This document shows positions 53,371-61,301 of a DNA stretch of 64,000 nucleotides, piece after piece. This DNA comes from Paraburkholderia antibiotica. Its GTDB lineage: Bacteria > Pseudomonadota > Gammaproteobacteria > Burkholderiales > Burkholderiaceae. The notes under the pieces were generated by a model. The model saw only the letters and a program-made list of their open reading frames with translations. It was not told the origin of the DNA and did no database searches. The DNA is taken from the NCBI RefSeq assembly GCF_012927125.1, contig NZ_JABBFZ010000012.1, positions 62,001 to 126,000 of the forward strand, given 5' to 3'. Positions within the stretch are counted from its first letter, which is position 1. Every line of letters starts with the position of its first letter. The position numbers were made by a program, and so were the translations under genes.

Positions 53371-54180
53371 ATGAATGACTTTTTTGCCCGTCTCTTTCAT
53401 CTCCAACCGTCGCTGCTCGTTACGCTGACGCACGACGCCGTTCATATCGCGCTCGCCATGCTGATTCTCGTGATCGGCTGGTGGCTCTCGAACCGCATCG
53501 GCGCAATGTTTGCGAGGGCACTCGCGCGCACGCGCGCGGACCCGACGCTCGCACCGATGTTGTCGGCGATGGGCACGTGGGCCGTGCGTGTACTGGTGTT
53601 CATCGCGGCGCTCGGCGAGGTCGGCATCGCGACCGCCAGCGTGCTCGCGGTGCTCGGCGCGGCCGGCCTCGCGATCGGCCTCGCGCTGCAAGGCACGTTG
53701 CAGAACATCGCGGCCGGCATGATGCTGCTGTTGCTGCGGCCGTTTCGCGTCGGCGACGTGATCGAAGGCAGCGGCGCGGCGGCCGGCATCGTGCGCGAGG
53801 TTGGACTGTTCACGACACGCATCGAACGCAGCGACGGCAACGTCGTGTTCGTGCCGAACAGCCAGATCTGGAGCAATCCGGTGATCAATTACAGTTGCGG
53901 GGGCACCCAACGCATCGAGGTCGAGGTGGAACTGGCGCGGCGCAAGGACGTCGATGCGGCGATCGGGCAATTGCAGAAGCTCGTCGCCGAGGAGCCGCGC
54001 GTGTTGAGCGGGGCGACCCTCGCGCCGGTGGTGGCGGTGGCCGATTATCCGGAGGACGGCGGCGCGAAGCTGCGGATCGCGGCGTGGGTGAGGTCGCCGG
54101 ATGCGTCGCTGGCCGGCGGGGACTTGCATCAGCGCGCGCAGGCGGTGTTGGCGGAGGCGGGGTGCGAAGTGGCGGCGTAG
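53371..54180 (+). CDS. Small-conductance mechanosensitive channel, MscS family
   Basis: This 269-residue protein has three membrane segments in the first 110 residues. The pore helix TM3 shows the Ala/Gly-rich pattern AAGLAIGLALQGTLQNIAAGMML. The cytoplasmic beta domain follows with LLRPFRVGDVIEGSGAAAGIVREVGLFTTRI and NVVFVPNSQIWSNPVINYS. The length matches compact MscS. It protects against hypo-osmotic shock. It is divergent from the TUDOR-like gene and precedes the AT-rich gap ahead of the biosynthetic cluster. Confidence 0.94.
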   Translation: MNDFFARLFHLQPSLLVTLTHDAVHIALAMLILVIGWWLSNRIGAMFARALARTRADPTLAPMLSAMGTWAVRVLVFIAALGEVGIATASVLAVLGAAGLAIGLALQGTLQNIAAGMMLLLLRPFRVGDVIEGSGAAAGIVREVGLFTTRIERSDGNVVFVPNSQIWSNPVINYSCGGTQRIEVEVELARRKDVDAAIGQLQKLVAEEPRVLSGATLAPVVAVADYPEDGGAKLRIAAWVRSPDASLAGGDLHQRAQAVLAEAGCEVAA

Positions 54181-54620
54181 GGTGCATCAGGGCGTCAGGG
54201 GCGTCGGTGCCCTGATCGGTAAAGTCCCGATTGAGTGGTGAAGCGTTAGTCTTTTATTCTGACCGGATCGGGCATGACGGGGAAAATAGCGTGTCCAGAA
54301 TCGCTGCCGTAAAAATGCCGACTAATATCGCGATGGGCGAATCTCGTAAATGAAAAATGTCATTAACGGTATAATCGGGCACCGACAGAATCCTCTGTAT
54401 GTGAAAATGCTTCGGTGCCGGCATTAATGCGGATTCTTAAAATTCTAAAAAATCTCTTATGCGTTCGGCATTAAACACAAAAATGCCTGCTCATACTGCC
54501 TGTATTTTTAACGGAGCGCATACTGATAAACCTGTCATGGTGATAGAACACAGACTACCGTTCCGCCACACGGCCGCCTGCCGTGGCTCGGACAAACCCT
54601 GGTAAAACTCCACGCGCCCC
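54181..54620. other. AT-rich 440-base gap left of the gene cluster
   Basis: No gene is supported. From about 54230 to 54540 the sequence is clearly AT-rich (runs such as TTCTTAAAATTCTAAAAAATC near 54432) in a GC-rich neighbourhood. It marks the boundary between core genes and the cluster and probably holds the LysR promoter. The first half of the LysR gene shares the AT-richer composition. Confidence 0.5.
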
Positions 54621-55565
54621 ATGTCTTATCACGATGCCCCACTCGCTCGCGACCTTCCGCCGCTGCTGACGCTGCGCGTCTTCGAAGCAGTCGCGCGCAA
54701 TCTCAGCTTTATCCGCGCGGCCGATGAACTCGCCGTAACGCAAAGCGCGGTCAGTCATCAAATACAAAAACTCGAACAATATCTCGGCGTTTTACTTTTT
54801 GTTCGCAGAACGAGAAGTATCGAATTAACCGCCGAAGGTAATTCTTATTACGAAAAGGTACGCAAGGGACTGGAGTCGATTGCCGAAGGCACCCGGCAAA
54901 TTCGCGGCATAAAAAGCCGAACCACGCCGTTGAAAGTCAGTCTCCTGTCGTCATTCGCCACGCACTGGCTCGCGCCGCGGCTCGTCGAGTTCAGCGCCGC
55001 CTATCCCGACATCCGTCTGCAGTTGATGCCATCGATCGAATTGGCGAATATCGGTGCGGGCGCGGCCGACATCGCGATACGGTATGGCGAGGGCCATTGG
55101 CCGAACGTCGCCTCGACGTTGCTGATGCGCGAACGTATCGCGCCGGTCTGCAGTCCCGCCTATCTTGCCGAGCACGGACCTTTCAAAAGCGTGAACGACA
55201 TGCGCGAGGGTCCGTTACTGATGTCTTACGCGCTTCGTCATTTCGAGTGGGATGCATGGAGTTCGCATGTTCAGTGGGATCTGACGAGCGTTCCCAAAGT
55301 CATGCTGCACGACTACAACATCGTGCTGGAGGCGGCGGTTGCCGGCAATGGCATTGCGATGGGCCGGCATCGCCTGATCGAAAAACGCCTCGCGGCGGGC
55401 ACGCTGGTCGAGATCTTTCCCGAGTTGGCGTATGAAGGAACGATCGGTTACTGGCTCGTCACGCCCGACGCTCCGCTCGATAGCGTCGTGAATCAATTCC
55501 TCGGATGGATTAAGGAAGCCGCGATCGCGCATGCACTCGCTCCGCTCAAACCCGCGAGCCATTAG
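54621..55565 (+). CDS. LysR-family regulator, GcvA-like, of the cluster
   Basis: This 314-residue protein has a winged-helix domain at residues 10-70 (LPPLLTLRVFEAVARNLSFIRAADELAVTQSAVSHQIQKLEQYLG). An effector domain follows (VSLLSSFATHWLAPRLVEFSAAYPDIRLQL). The wording matches the GcvA/AmpR subgroup. It is on the same strand as the biosynthetic genes and separated by 89 bases containing a candidate LysR box. Regulators of this family usually bind a pathway metabolite, so its effector is probably a substrate or product of the cluster. AT-rich codons from 54760 to 54930 differ from neighbouring genes. Confidence 0.88.
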   Translation: MSYHDAPLARDLPPLLTLRVFEAVARNLSFIRAADELAVTQSAVSHQIQKLEQYLGVLLFVRRTRSIELTAEGNSYYEKVRKGLESIAEGTRQIRGIKSRTTPLKVSLLSSFATHWLAPRLVEFSAAYPDIRLQLMPSIELANIGAGAADIAIRYGEGHWPNVASTLLMRERIAPVCSPAYLAEHGPFKSVNDMREGPLLMSYALRHFEWDAWSSHVQWDLTSVPKVMLHDYNIVLEAAVAGNGIAMGRHRLIEKRLAAGTLVEIFPELAYEGTIGYWLVTPDAPLDSVVNQFLGWIKEAAIAHALAPLKPASH

Positions 55566-55583
55566 CGGATTGGATGCGTTGAA

Positions 55584-55627
55584 TTCAAACGTTTGATTTG
55601 TCGGCGAATGGTCCGCCTAGCTACGAT
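55584..55627 (+). promoter_or_regulatory. Candidate LysR box and promoter of the cluster
   Basis: TCAAACGTTTGA (55585-55596) is a perfect 12-base palindrome, and with the preceding T it forms the T-N11-A core favoured by LysR proteins. TTGTCG (55598-55603) and TACGAT (55622-55627) are 18 bases apart and could be -35 and -10, placing the start about 20 bases before the rid gene. Position overlapping the -35 suits activation or repression. Confidence 0.5.
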
Positions 55628-55654
55628 GGCCCGTCAATTTAGAGAGACGGCCTC

Positions 55655-56125
55655 ATGCCAACCACCATATCGTCGCGTCTATTTGCACTGAATCCCAAAC
55701 TGCCGGTCGCAAGCAAGCCCGTTGCGAATTACCTTTCCTATACGCAGGCCGGCAATCTTCTTTTCATCTCCGGACAGATCCCGCTCAAAGACGGGCAGCC
55801 CGCCTTCAAGGGAACGGTGGGCGACACGTTGAGCGCGGAAGAGGGCGCGCAAGCAGCCGAGCTCGCCGCACTCGGCGTGCTCGCTCAGCTGATCGACGCA
55901 ACCGACGACGAATTCGAACGCGTGAAACAGGTCGTGCGCGTCGGCGTATTCATCGCCAGCATTGATGGCTTCGATCGCCAGAGCGCGGTTGCAAACGGCG
56001 CATCGGATCTGATCGTCAACGTGCTGGGCAACCGGGGACGGCACACGCGGACGGCGATCGGCGTTGCCTCGTTGCCGTCGGGCGTCGCGGTGGAAGTCGA
56101 AGCGATCGTTCAACTGCGCGACTGA
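55655..56125 (+). CDS. RidA/YjgF-family protein
   Basis: The 156-residue member is longer than classical RidA (about 128) and belongs to the longer YjgF-like branch. The imine-deaminase arginine matches in HTRTAIGVASLPSGVAVEVEA (Arg132), aligned with Arg105 of RidA. LLFISGQIPLKDGQPAF and LAALGVLAQL are conserved trimer-fold segments. RidA hydrolyses reactive enamines/imines made by PLP enzymes. Being first in an operon with a PLP enzyme suggests protection from, or processing of, an imine intermediate. It starts after AGAGAG; the next gene begins 10 bases after its stop. Confidence 0.9.
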   Translation: MPTTISSRLFALNPKLPVASKPVANYLSYTQAGNLLFISGQIPLKDGQPAFKGTVGDTLSAEEGAQAAELAALGVLAQLIDATDDEFERVKQVVRVGVFIASIDGFDRQSAVANGASDLIVNVLGNRGRHTRTAIGVASLPSGVAVEVEAIVQLRD

Positions 56126-56135
56126 AGGGGGCGAC

Positions 56136-57371
56136 ATGTCTCGAGCCCTCACTCTCGCCGACGTGCAGGCGATGCGCGCGAAAACGCCTGGCTGTGCGCA
56201 GGTGGTCCATTTCAATCATGCCGGCGCATCGTTGCCGTCGGCCGCCACGCTGGACGCCATCACGTCGCAACTGCGGCTGGAAGCGCAAAGCGGCCCGATG
56301 GAAGCGTCGATGCAAGGCACGCAGGCGGCCGAATCAGCGCGCGCGAACGCGGCAGCCCTGTTCAATGCGACGCCCGCGGAAATTGCGTTCACGAGCAGCG
56401 GCTCGGCGGGTTGGGGCATGGCATTTGCCGCACTCGGACGCTGGCAGGCTGGCGACCGGATTCTGGTCGGCCGCCACGAATGGGCGGGTAATCTCGCCAC
56501 GATGCATCACGTCGTAGACGCAGCGGGTGCGCACATCGAGACCATTCCCTGCGAGGACGACGGCACGGTGTCCGTGCGCGCGCTCGACAACATGATCGAC
56601 TCGCGCGTGCGTCTGATCGCGTTGACATGGGTTCCCGCCAACGGCGGCGTGATCAATCCCGCCGAAGCCATCGGCGATATCGCGCGACGCCACGGCATTC
56701 CCTATTTCATCGACGCGGGTCAGGCGCTCGGTCAGATGCGCATCGACGTTCAGGCGCTCAACTGCGATGTACTGAAAGGAGCCGCGCGCAAGTTTCTGCG
56801 CGGCCCGCGCGGCACTGCGCTGCTGTATGTGAAGCAGTCGTCGTTGAAGCGGTTCGCGCCGCCTTATGTCGATGTTCTCTCCGCGCCGTTTGCTGGCGAC
56901 ACCTTCTCGATACGCGATGACGCACGGCGCTTCGAGACTAGTGAAGTGTCCACGGCGCTGCTGTGCGGTTTGTCGAACGCGCTCGCAGAAGCGCGCGAAA
57001 TCGGTATCGATCGAATCGAGAACTGGGTGAGACCGCTTGCACGGAACCTGAGAGAAAGACTCGCGGCTATTCCCGGTGTCGTGGTTCGAGACCTTGGCCA
57101 TGCGCATGCGGCACTCGTGTCTTTTACCGTCGACGGCATCGCGGCGGCCGAAGTCAAGTCCGAACTCGCGAGCCGCGGCATCAACGTCGGCGCGAACGGC
57201 GTCGCCTATACGCCGCTGGATATGCAGGCGCGCGGCCTGACCGATATTGTCCGAGCATCGATCAGCTATCTGAATGTACCGGGCGAAATCGACATCCTCG
57301 TCGATGCGGTGGCGGAAATCGCAGCCAGCTCGGCACAACGAATTGACGGGGTCCGCGAATGCATAAGCTGA
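56136..57371 (+). CDS. Class V PLP-dependent enzyme (aminotransferase/lyase fold)
   Basis: This 411-residue fold-type I enzyme is in the cysteine desulfurase/isopenicillin-N epimerase-like group. It begins HFNHAGASLPS, binds PLP through IPYFIDAGQALGQM (Asp193, Gln196), and has the Schiff-base lysine at Lys219 in GAARKFLRGPRGTALLYV. It is also close in wording to the C-S lyase EgtE, but no other ergothioneine gene is present. The reaction may be beta-elimination, racemisation or transamination. It ends inside the ferredoxin gene (13-base overlap), so the two are translationally coupled. Confidence 0.85.
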   Translation: MSRALTLADVQAMRAKTPGCAQVVHFNHAGASLPSAATLDAITSQLRLEAQSGPMEASMQGTQAAESARANAAALFNATPAEIAFTSSGSAGWGMAFAALGRWQAGDRILVGRHEWAGNLATMHHVVDAAGAHIETIPCEDDGTVSVRALDNMIDSRVRLIALTWVPANGGVINPAEAIGDIARRHGIPYFIDAGQALGQMRIDVQALNCDVLKGAARKFLRGPRGTALLYVKQSSLKRFAPPYVDVLSAPFAGDTFSIRDDARRFETSEVSTALLCGLSNALAEAREIGIDRIENWVRPLARNLRERLAAIPGVVVRDLGHAHAALVSFTVDGIAAAEVKSELASRGINVGANGVAYTPLDMQARGLTDIVRASISYLNVPGEIDILVDAVAEIAASSAQRIDGVRECIS

Positions 57372-57655
57372 CGTTACTACCGCAGAACCTTGAAGTCCTG
57401 CTGCCTACGAATAGTCCCTTAACCGAACTGGAATTTGAGTTGCATGGTCAGGAGTCCATTCCATTCGGTTGCCGCTCGGGCGCCTGCGGTGCCTGTGTGA
57501 TCGAAGTGCTGAGCGGCACCGATGCGCTGGGCACTCGCCATGAACCCGAAGCCACCTTTCTGCAAAAGCTCGGTTTCGCGGGCGAGCAGTTCAGGCTTGC
57601 ATGTCAATGCCGCCTCGCCGGCGATGTCACGGTGTCCGCGGCGGCCGGCAACTGA
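57359..57655 (+). CDS. Plant-type [2Fe-2S] ferredoxin
   Basis: This 98-residue protein has cysteines 38, 43 and 46 in FGCRSGACGACVIEV and a fourth in RLACQCRLAG (82 or 84), the plant-type C-x4-C-x2-C...C ligand set. It lacks extra domains, so it is a free electron carrier, probably donating to the haem-oxygenase-fold oxidase encoded 124 bases later or to another partner. No ferredoxin reductase is in the cluster, so a housekeeping reductase must supply electrons. It overlaps the upstream PLP gene by 13 bases. Confidence 0.9.
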   Translation: MHKLTLLPQNLEVLLPTNSPLTELEFELHGQESIPFGCRSGACGACVIEVLSGTDALGTRHEPEATFLQKLGFAGEQFRLACQCRLAGDVTVSAAAGN

Positions 57656-57778
57656 GCTTGCTACCACCGCCGCGCGAATAAGTCGCAACAGTCGTTTGTT
57701 CCTGTCTTGATGGGACAGGCTCGGTCTTCGCTCGAGCCTCGACCTTTCTTTCTCGTGATTTTTATGGAGGCAATAGTG

Positions 57779-58528
57779 ATGAATCGCGTCAAACACGTTG
57801 GTTTGGAAAACAGAGCGCCGTTTCTGAGCGCAGTCGCGTCGGAGAAGTTGCGCGCGGAAATCGACTCGCTGATCGATCGGCAGATCGAGCAATGGTACGA
57901 AACGGTGCCGTATGCCGCGCACCTCGAAGGCAAGACGATCGACTCCGATTATTACCAGCGTCACCTCATTGAAACCGCATGGCGCATTCGTCTTCTGCGC
58001 GTGTCGGAATCGAAAGCGCTGGCGGAGATTGCCAAGCGTAGCCCCGAAGCCGCGCAGATCTGGGCGAATTACGAACGCGAAGAAATGCTTCACGACGAAT
58101 TGTTCATTCAGGATCTGGCACGTGCCGGCGTCACGCGCGAACAATTCCTCGCCACCGAACCCTATCTGTCGACCAAGCTGTTGACCGGCTTCTTCTCCTA
58201 TCTGCTCGATCACGAAGGTCCGCTTGGCGTCGTCGCGTACTCGTACCTCGTCGAGTACGTGAACGTGAAACTGGAGCCGAAAAAGCTGCAGGCGCTGAAG
58301 GAATCGGTTGGTGAAGCGAACATCGCGGGGCAGGTGTCGCATTCGCATACCGACATCAACGACGATCATCCGGGCGAAGTATGGCAAGCCATTCGTCATC
58401 TGATCCGCAGCGATAGCGACGTGCACAGCCTGAAGCGTTATCTCGACGAACATCAGACCGTGCTCGCGCTGTACTTCAAGGAACTGCACGACGACAAGAT
58501 CCTGAACAAGCAGTTGAAGGCCGCCTGA
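57779..58528 (+). CDS. Haem-oxygenase-fold putative diiron oxidase (HDO-like)
   Basis: This 249-residue all-helical protein is in the iron-containing redox enzyme family (PF14518-like). Candidate metal ligands are Glu65 (HLIETAWRI), Glu102 and His105 (YEREEMLHDELF), Glu159 (SYLVEYVN), and the His/Asp group in SHSHTDINDDHPGEV (residues 187-201). This pattern resembles known HDOs such as UndA, BesC and SznF-type enzymes, which cleave or N-oxygenate substrates. Which set binds iron is my inference. The ATG at 57779 follows GGAGG by eight bases; MEAIV-MNR (57764) is an alternative. It stops by TGATG overlap with the next gene. Confidence 0.8.
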   Translation: MNRVKHVGLENRAPFLSAVASEKLRAEIDSLIDRQIEQWYETVPYAAHLEGKTIDSDYYQRHLIETAWRIRLLRVSESKALAEIAKRSPEAAQIWANYEREEMLHDELFIQDLARAGVTREQFLATEPYLSTKLLTGFFSYLLDHEGPLGVVAYSYLVEYVNVKLEPKKLQALKESVGEANIAGQVSHSHTDINDDHPGEVWQAIRHLIRSDSDVHSLKRYLDEHQTVLALYFKELHDDKILNKQLKAA

Positions 58529-59922
58529 TGGAGATCACGACAATGGCGAATGACGGGGTACTGCTTCTCAGCCACTGCGGCTTTTCCTTTCTGGAGGATC
58601 TGGTCGCGGCACTCAACGCGCGCGGCTTGCGCAGCTTCGTGCTGTCGTCGTCGCCGTTGTCGGAGCATCGGGAGCAGCGAATCGACGTGCTGTCGCGGCT
58701 GGTGGATCGGCTCATCGTCACCGGGTCGACCGAGCTGACGGCGGACGATGTCGACTCAGCGTTGAACACGTTGCGTGAAAACGGCTTGAACGTCGTGAGC
58801 TGCATCTCGGTTTGGGAGGGCTACCGTGAATTGATGGCGCGAGCGAATTCGAGGCTCGGTGTGCCGGATCTGACGGTAGCGCAGGTGAACGTGTTGCGCG
58901 ACAAGCTTCGCCTGAGAAACCGGCTGGCCGACGCCGGCCTGTCTCAGGCGAGAGCGGTCGAAGTGACGCGCGAAAACTTCGAATCGCTGAAAAGCGACGG
59001 CCGGCGCTATTTCGTCAAGCCGGTGTGCGGGATTGCATCGTACGGTGCGTTCTCGCTGCGCGCCGACTCGGCGTGGAGCACGCTGGAGCGCATCGCCAGC
59101 GAAGCACAGGATGACGAAATTTATCGCTCCGCGTTCGGCTCGGGTCTGACGTTCATGGCGGAGGACTATGTCGCGGGGCGTGAATATAGTCTTGAACTGA
59201 TTGTCGTCAGCGGTCGGATTCATTGCATGGCGATTCATGAGAAATGCGTGGTGACCGAGACGGGCGGCACGGTACTCGAGGATTGCTGCACGAGCCCGCC
59301 GGTGTCGATCGATGCCTATTCGTGCGCGACGGGCATCGAATGGATTGCGCGTGTATTCGGCGAACTCGGGCTGCGCTGGGGTTGCTTCCATGTCGAAGCA
59401 CGACACGACGGTGTGCGCTGGGATCTGATCGAAATTAATCCACGCGTTGGCGGCTGCCTGATCTCGCCTAGCGTCAAGGCGCTGAATGGACTGTCGAGCG
59501 TGCTGGAGTTGTGGCTCGATCTTCTGATCGTATCGGCCACGACGGATCTGGCGGCGCTCAATGAATTCGAACGCGGCATTGCCGATCTCGCGTACAGGAC
59601 GGACGGCTCACCCGCAACCGGATACGCGACTTTTTTCAGAGCCTATTTCGCGCGGCCCGGAAAGATCGAATTTGTCGGCTTGCGCAATATCGAGCCTGCG
59701 CCGATCGTCAGTCAGGTGTTTCTCAAAGCCGGCGACGAGATCACGCAATCCTCGCGAGAAGTCTTTCTCGGTCAATTGATGTGGTGCTTCCGGCGCGACC
59801 GGCGTGAGAACGACATTCCGAATCTCATGCGTCTTTCCGCCGAAGCCATCGAGGTGCGCTACGCGGATGCGACACATCCGGGCGCGCTGAATTCCAACGA
59901 AGCCGTCGAGGGCGCCGTATGA
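58528..59922 (+). CDS. ATP-grasp ligase, first of three
   Basis: This 464-residue protein has an N-terminal Rossmann-like start (GVLLLSHCGFSFLEDLVAALNARGLRSFVLSS). The ATP-grasp core follows: RDKLRLRNRLADAGLSQARAVEV, the lysine KPVCGIASYGAFSL, hinge FMAEDYVAGREYSLELIVVSG and the Mg site WDLIEINPRVGGCL. The C-terminal 130 residues are extra and may bind an acceptor. Such enzymes activate a carboxylate as acyl phosphate and join it to an amine. The start codon overlaps the previous stop by one base, indicating coupling. It ends with a 4-base overlap into the next gene. Substrates are unknown. Confidence 0.85.
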   Translation: MEITTMANDGVLLLSHCGFSFLEDLVAALNARGLRSFVLSSSPLSEHREQRIDVLSRLVDRLIVTGSTELTADDVDSALNTLRENGLNVVSCISVWEGYRELMARANSRLGVPDLTVAQVNVLRDKLRLRNRLADAGLSQARAVEVTRENFESLKSDGRRYFVKPVCGIASYGAFSLRADSAWSTLERIASEAQDDEIYRSAFGSGLTFMAEDYVAGREYSLELIVVSGRIHCMAIHEKCVVTETGGTVLEDCCTSPPVSIDAYSCATGIEWIARVFGELGLRWGCFHVEARHDGVRWDLIEINPRVGGCLISPSVKALNGLSSVLELWLDLLIVSATTDLAALNEFERGIADLAYRTDGSPATGYATFFRAYFARPGKIEFVGLRNIEPAPIVSQVFLKAGDEITQSSREVFLGQLMWCFRRDRRENDIPNLMRLSAEAIEVRYADATHPGALNSNEAVEGAV

Positions 59923-61286
59923 CTTCACGTCGTGGGACCTTGCTGATCGTCGACTACAACCTGTCGCGCGTGGCGGACGTCATTCACATGGCCGACTACG
60001 CCGATCGCCGCTACAACATGGCGACGATTCTGATTCGCGCGAATCCGACTCAACTGGATCACGGTTTGTGCGATCACGTGATTGCACTCGACCCTCTGGC
60101 GCCGGATTTTGCCGAGGCGGCGTATGAAGCGCTGTCGCCGTGGTGTGACAGCATTCGCGGCGGTATCGTGTTTTCCGACAATGCGGTGCAAAGCGGCGCG
60201 GCACTGCTGGAGCGTCTTGGTTTGGATGCGGACTCCGCCGCATTGGCGCTCGGTGCATTCAGCAAGCTCGAATACCGGCGTGCCGAAGCGCGTTATCGCG
60301 AAGTACTGCAGGCGCAGCGCGTGATGGTGCCGGATTGCGTGCCGATTACTTCGTTAGTCGAATTGCAGCAATTCGCCGAAACGCATCCGGAAGGTTTTGT
60401 GATCAAGCCTTCGTGCGAGGGAAACAATCGCGGCGTCGTGATGGTGAAGGGCGGCGACGATCTGCCTCGCGTGCTCGACGAAGTCGCGCCCTATCTTGCG
60501 GGCGGCGTGATTTGCGAGCAGACGATTCCGTATCGCAGAGAGTTCTCATTCGACGGACTCGGCAGCCTGTCGTTTATCACCGAGAAGGTCAGCGCGTCGG
60601 GCCGCTATCCGGTCGAGGTCGCACAGATCATTCCCGCACGCGTCAATCAGACCGAGCGCGAAACCTTGCGACGCGCCGGCAGCCTCGCGAACTGGCTCGT
60701 CGGTCAGCGTGACGGACCGTTCCACAACGAAATCAAACTCAGCGACGACGGCCGGGTCGCCGCCGTCGTCGAGCCCAACCGCCGTCCGGCCGGAATGAAG
60801 ATATGGACACTCGCGAACATGGTCTACGGGGTCGATTTCTATCATCTGTGGATCGACGCGGTGCTCGGTGACGGGTTCAAGCCCAGCACGCTGGAAGCGC
60901 GGTGCCATGCGGCGACCGTCATGCTCGGCGTGAAAAACGACTGCTGGTTCGTGCCGTCGGACGTGCCGGGCAGCAGGAAGCCGTTCGTCGAAGCGCTGGC
61001 GGAAACGGCATATCGACACCGGTTGCCCGAAGGTGCGCTGCGTCCGAACGAGTTTGCATGGTTGAGCCAGGAGCGTCGGTTCGTGGCGGCCATGCCGAAA
61101 GACAACGGCGACTTCGTCGCCTGTGCTTGCGTGTCGCTTCATGCCGGCAGCGCCGATATTCGCGACATCGTGTCGACCTTGCGCGAATGCTGGACAGAGG
61201 CACTCGAACGCGCGCTGTCGCCGGCGCTTCCGGCCACGTCGTCCAGAAGCGAGCGCACGGGCAGTCCGCTCCGGACTTTTGCCTGA
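59919..61286 (+). CDS. ATP-grasp ligase, second of three
   Basis: This 455-residue protein is distant from its two neighbours. The N-terminus is LLIVDYNLSRVADVIHMADYADRR; the core has EGFVIKPSCEGNNRGVVMVKGGDD, a lid ICEQTIPYRREFSFDGLGSL, and the metal end VVEPNRRPAGMKIWTL where the usual NPR reads PNRRP. Residues 335-455 carry a C-terminal region rich in Cys/Ala/Ser (FVACACVSLHAGS). It probably forms an amide or thioester-like bond. It is followed 15 bases later by the third ligase gene. Substrate is unknown. Confidence 0.8.
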   Translation: MTSRRGTLLIVDYNLSRVADVIHMADYADRRYNMATILIRANPTQLDHGLCDHVIALDPLAPDFAEAAYEALSPWCDSIRGGIVFSDNAVQSGAALLERLGLDADSAALALGAFSKLEYRRAEARYREVLQAQRVMVPDCVPITSLVELQQFAETHPEGFVIKPSCEGNNRGVVMVKGGDDLPRVLDEVAPYLAGGVICEQTIPYRREFSFDGLGSLSFITEKVSASGRYPVEVAQIIPARVNQTERETLRRAGSLANWLVGQRDGPFHNEIKLSDDGRVAAVVEPNRRPAGMKIWTLANMVYGVDFYHLWIDAVLGDGFKPSTLEARCHAATVMLGVKNDCWFVPSDVPGSRKPFVEALAETAYRHRLPEGALRPNEFAWLSQERRFVAAMPKDNGDFVACACVSLHAGSADIRDIVSTLRECWTEALERALSPALPATSSRSERTGSPLRTFA

Positions 61287-61301
61287 TAGAAAGGAAGGCT
61301 A

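Noticed and set aside
53152..54129. Long upstream extension of the small TUDOR-like gene
   Set aside because: It is antisense to the MscS gene and Arg/Glu-rich; the ATG at 53151 gives the family length.
56136..57371. Ergothioneine C-S lyase EgtE as a definite call
   Set aside because: The motif is similar, but no egtB or egtD homologue is present and the neighbours point to a different pathway.
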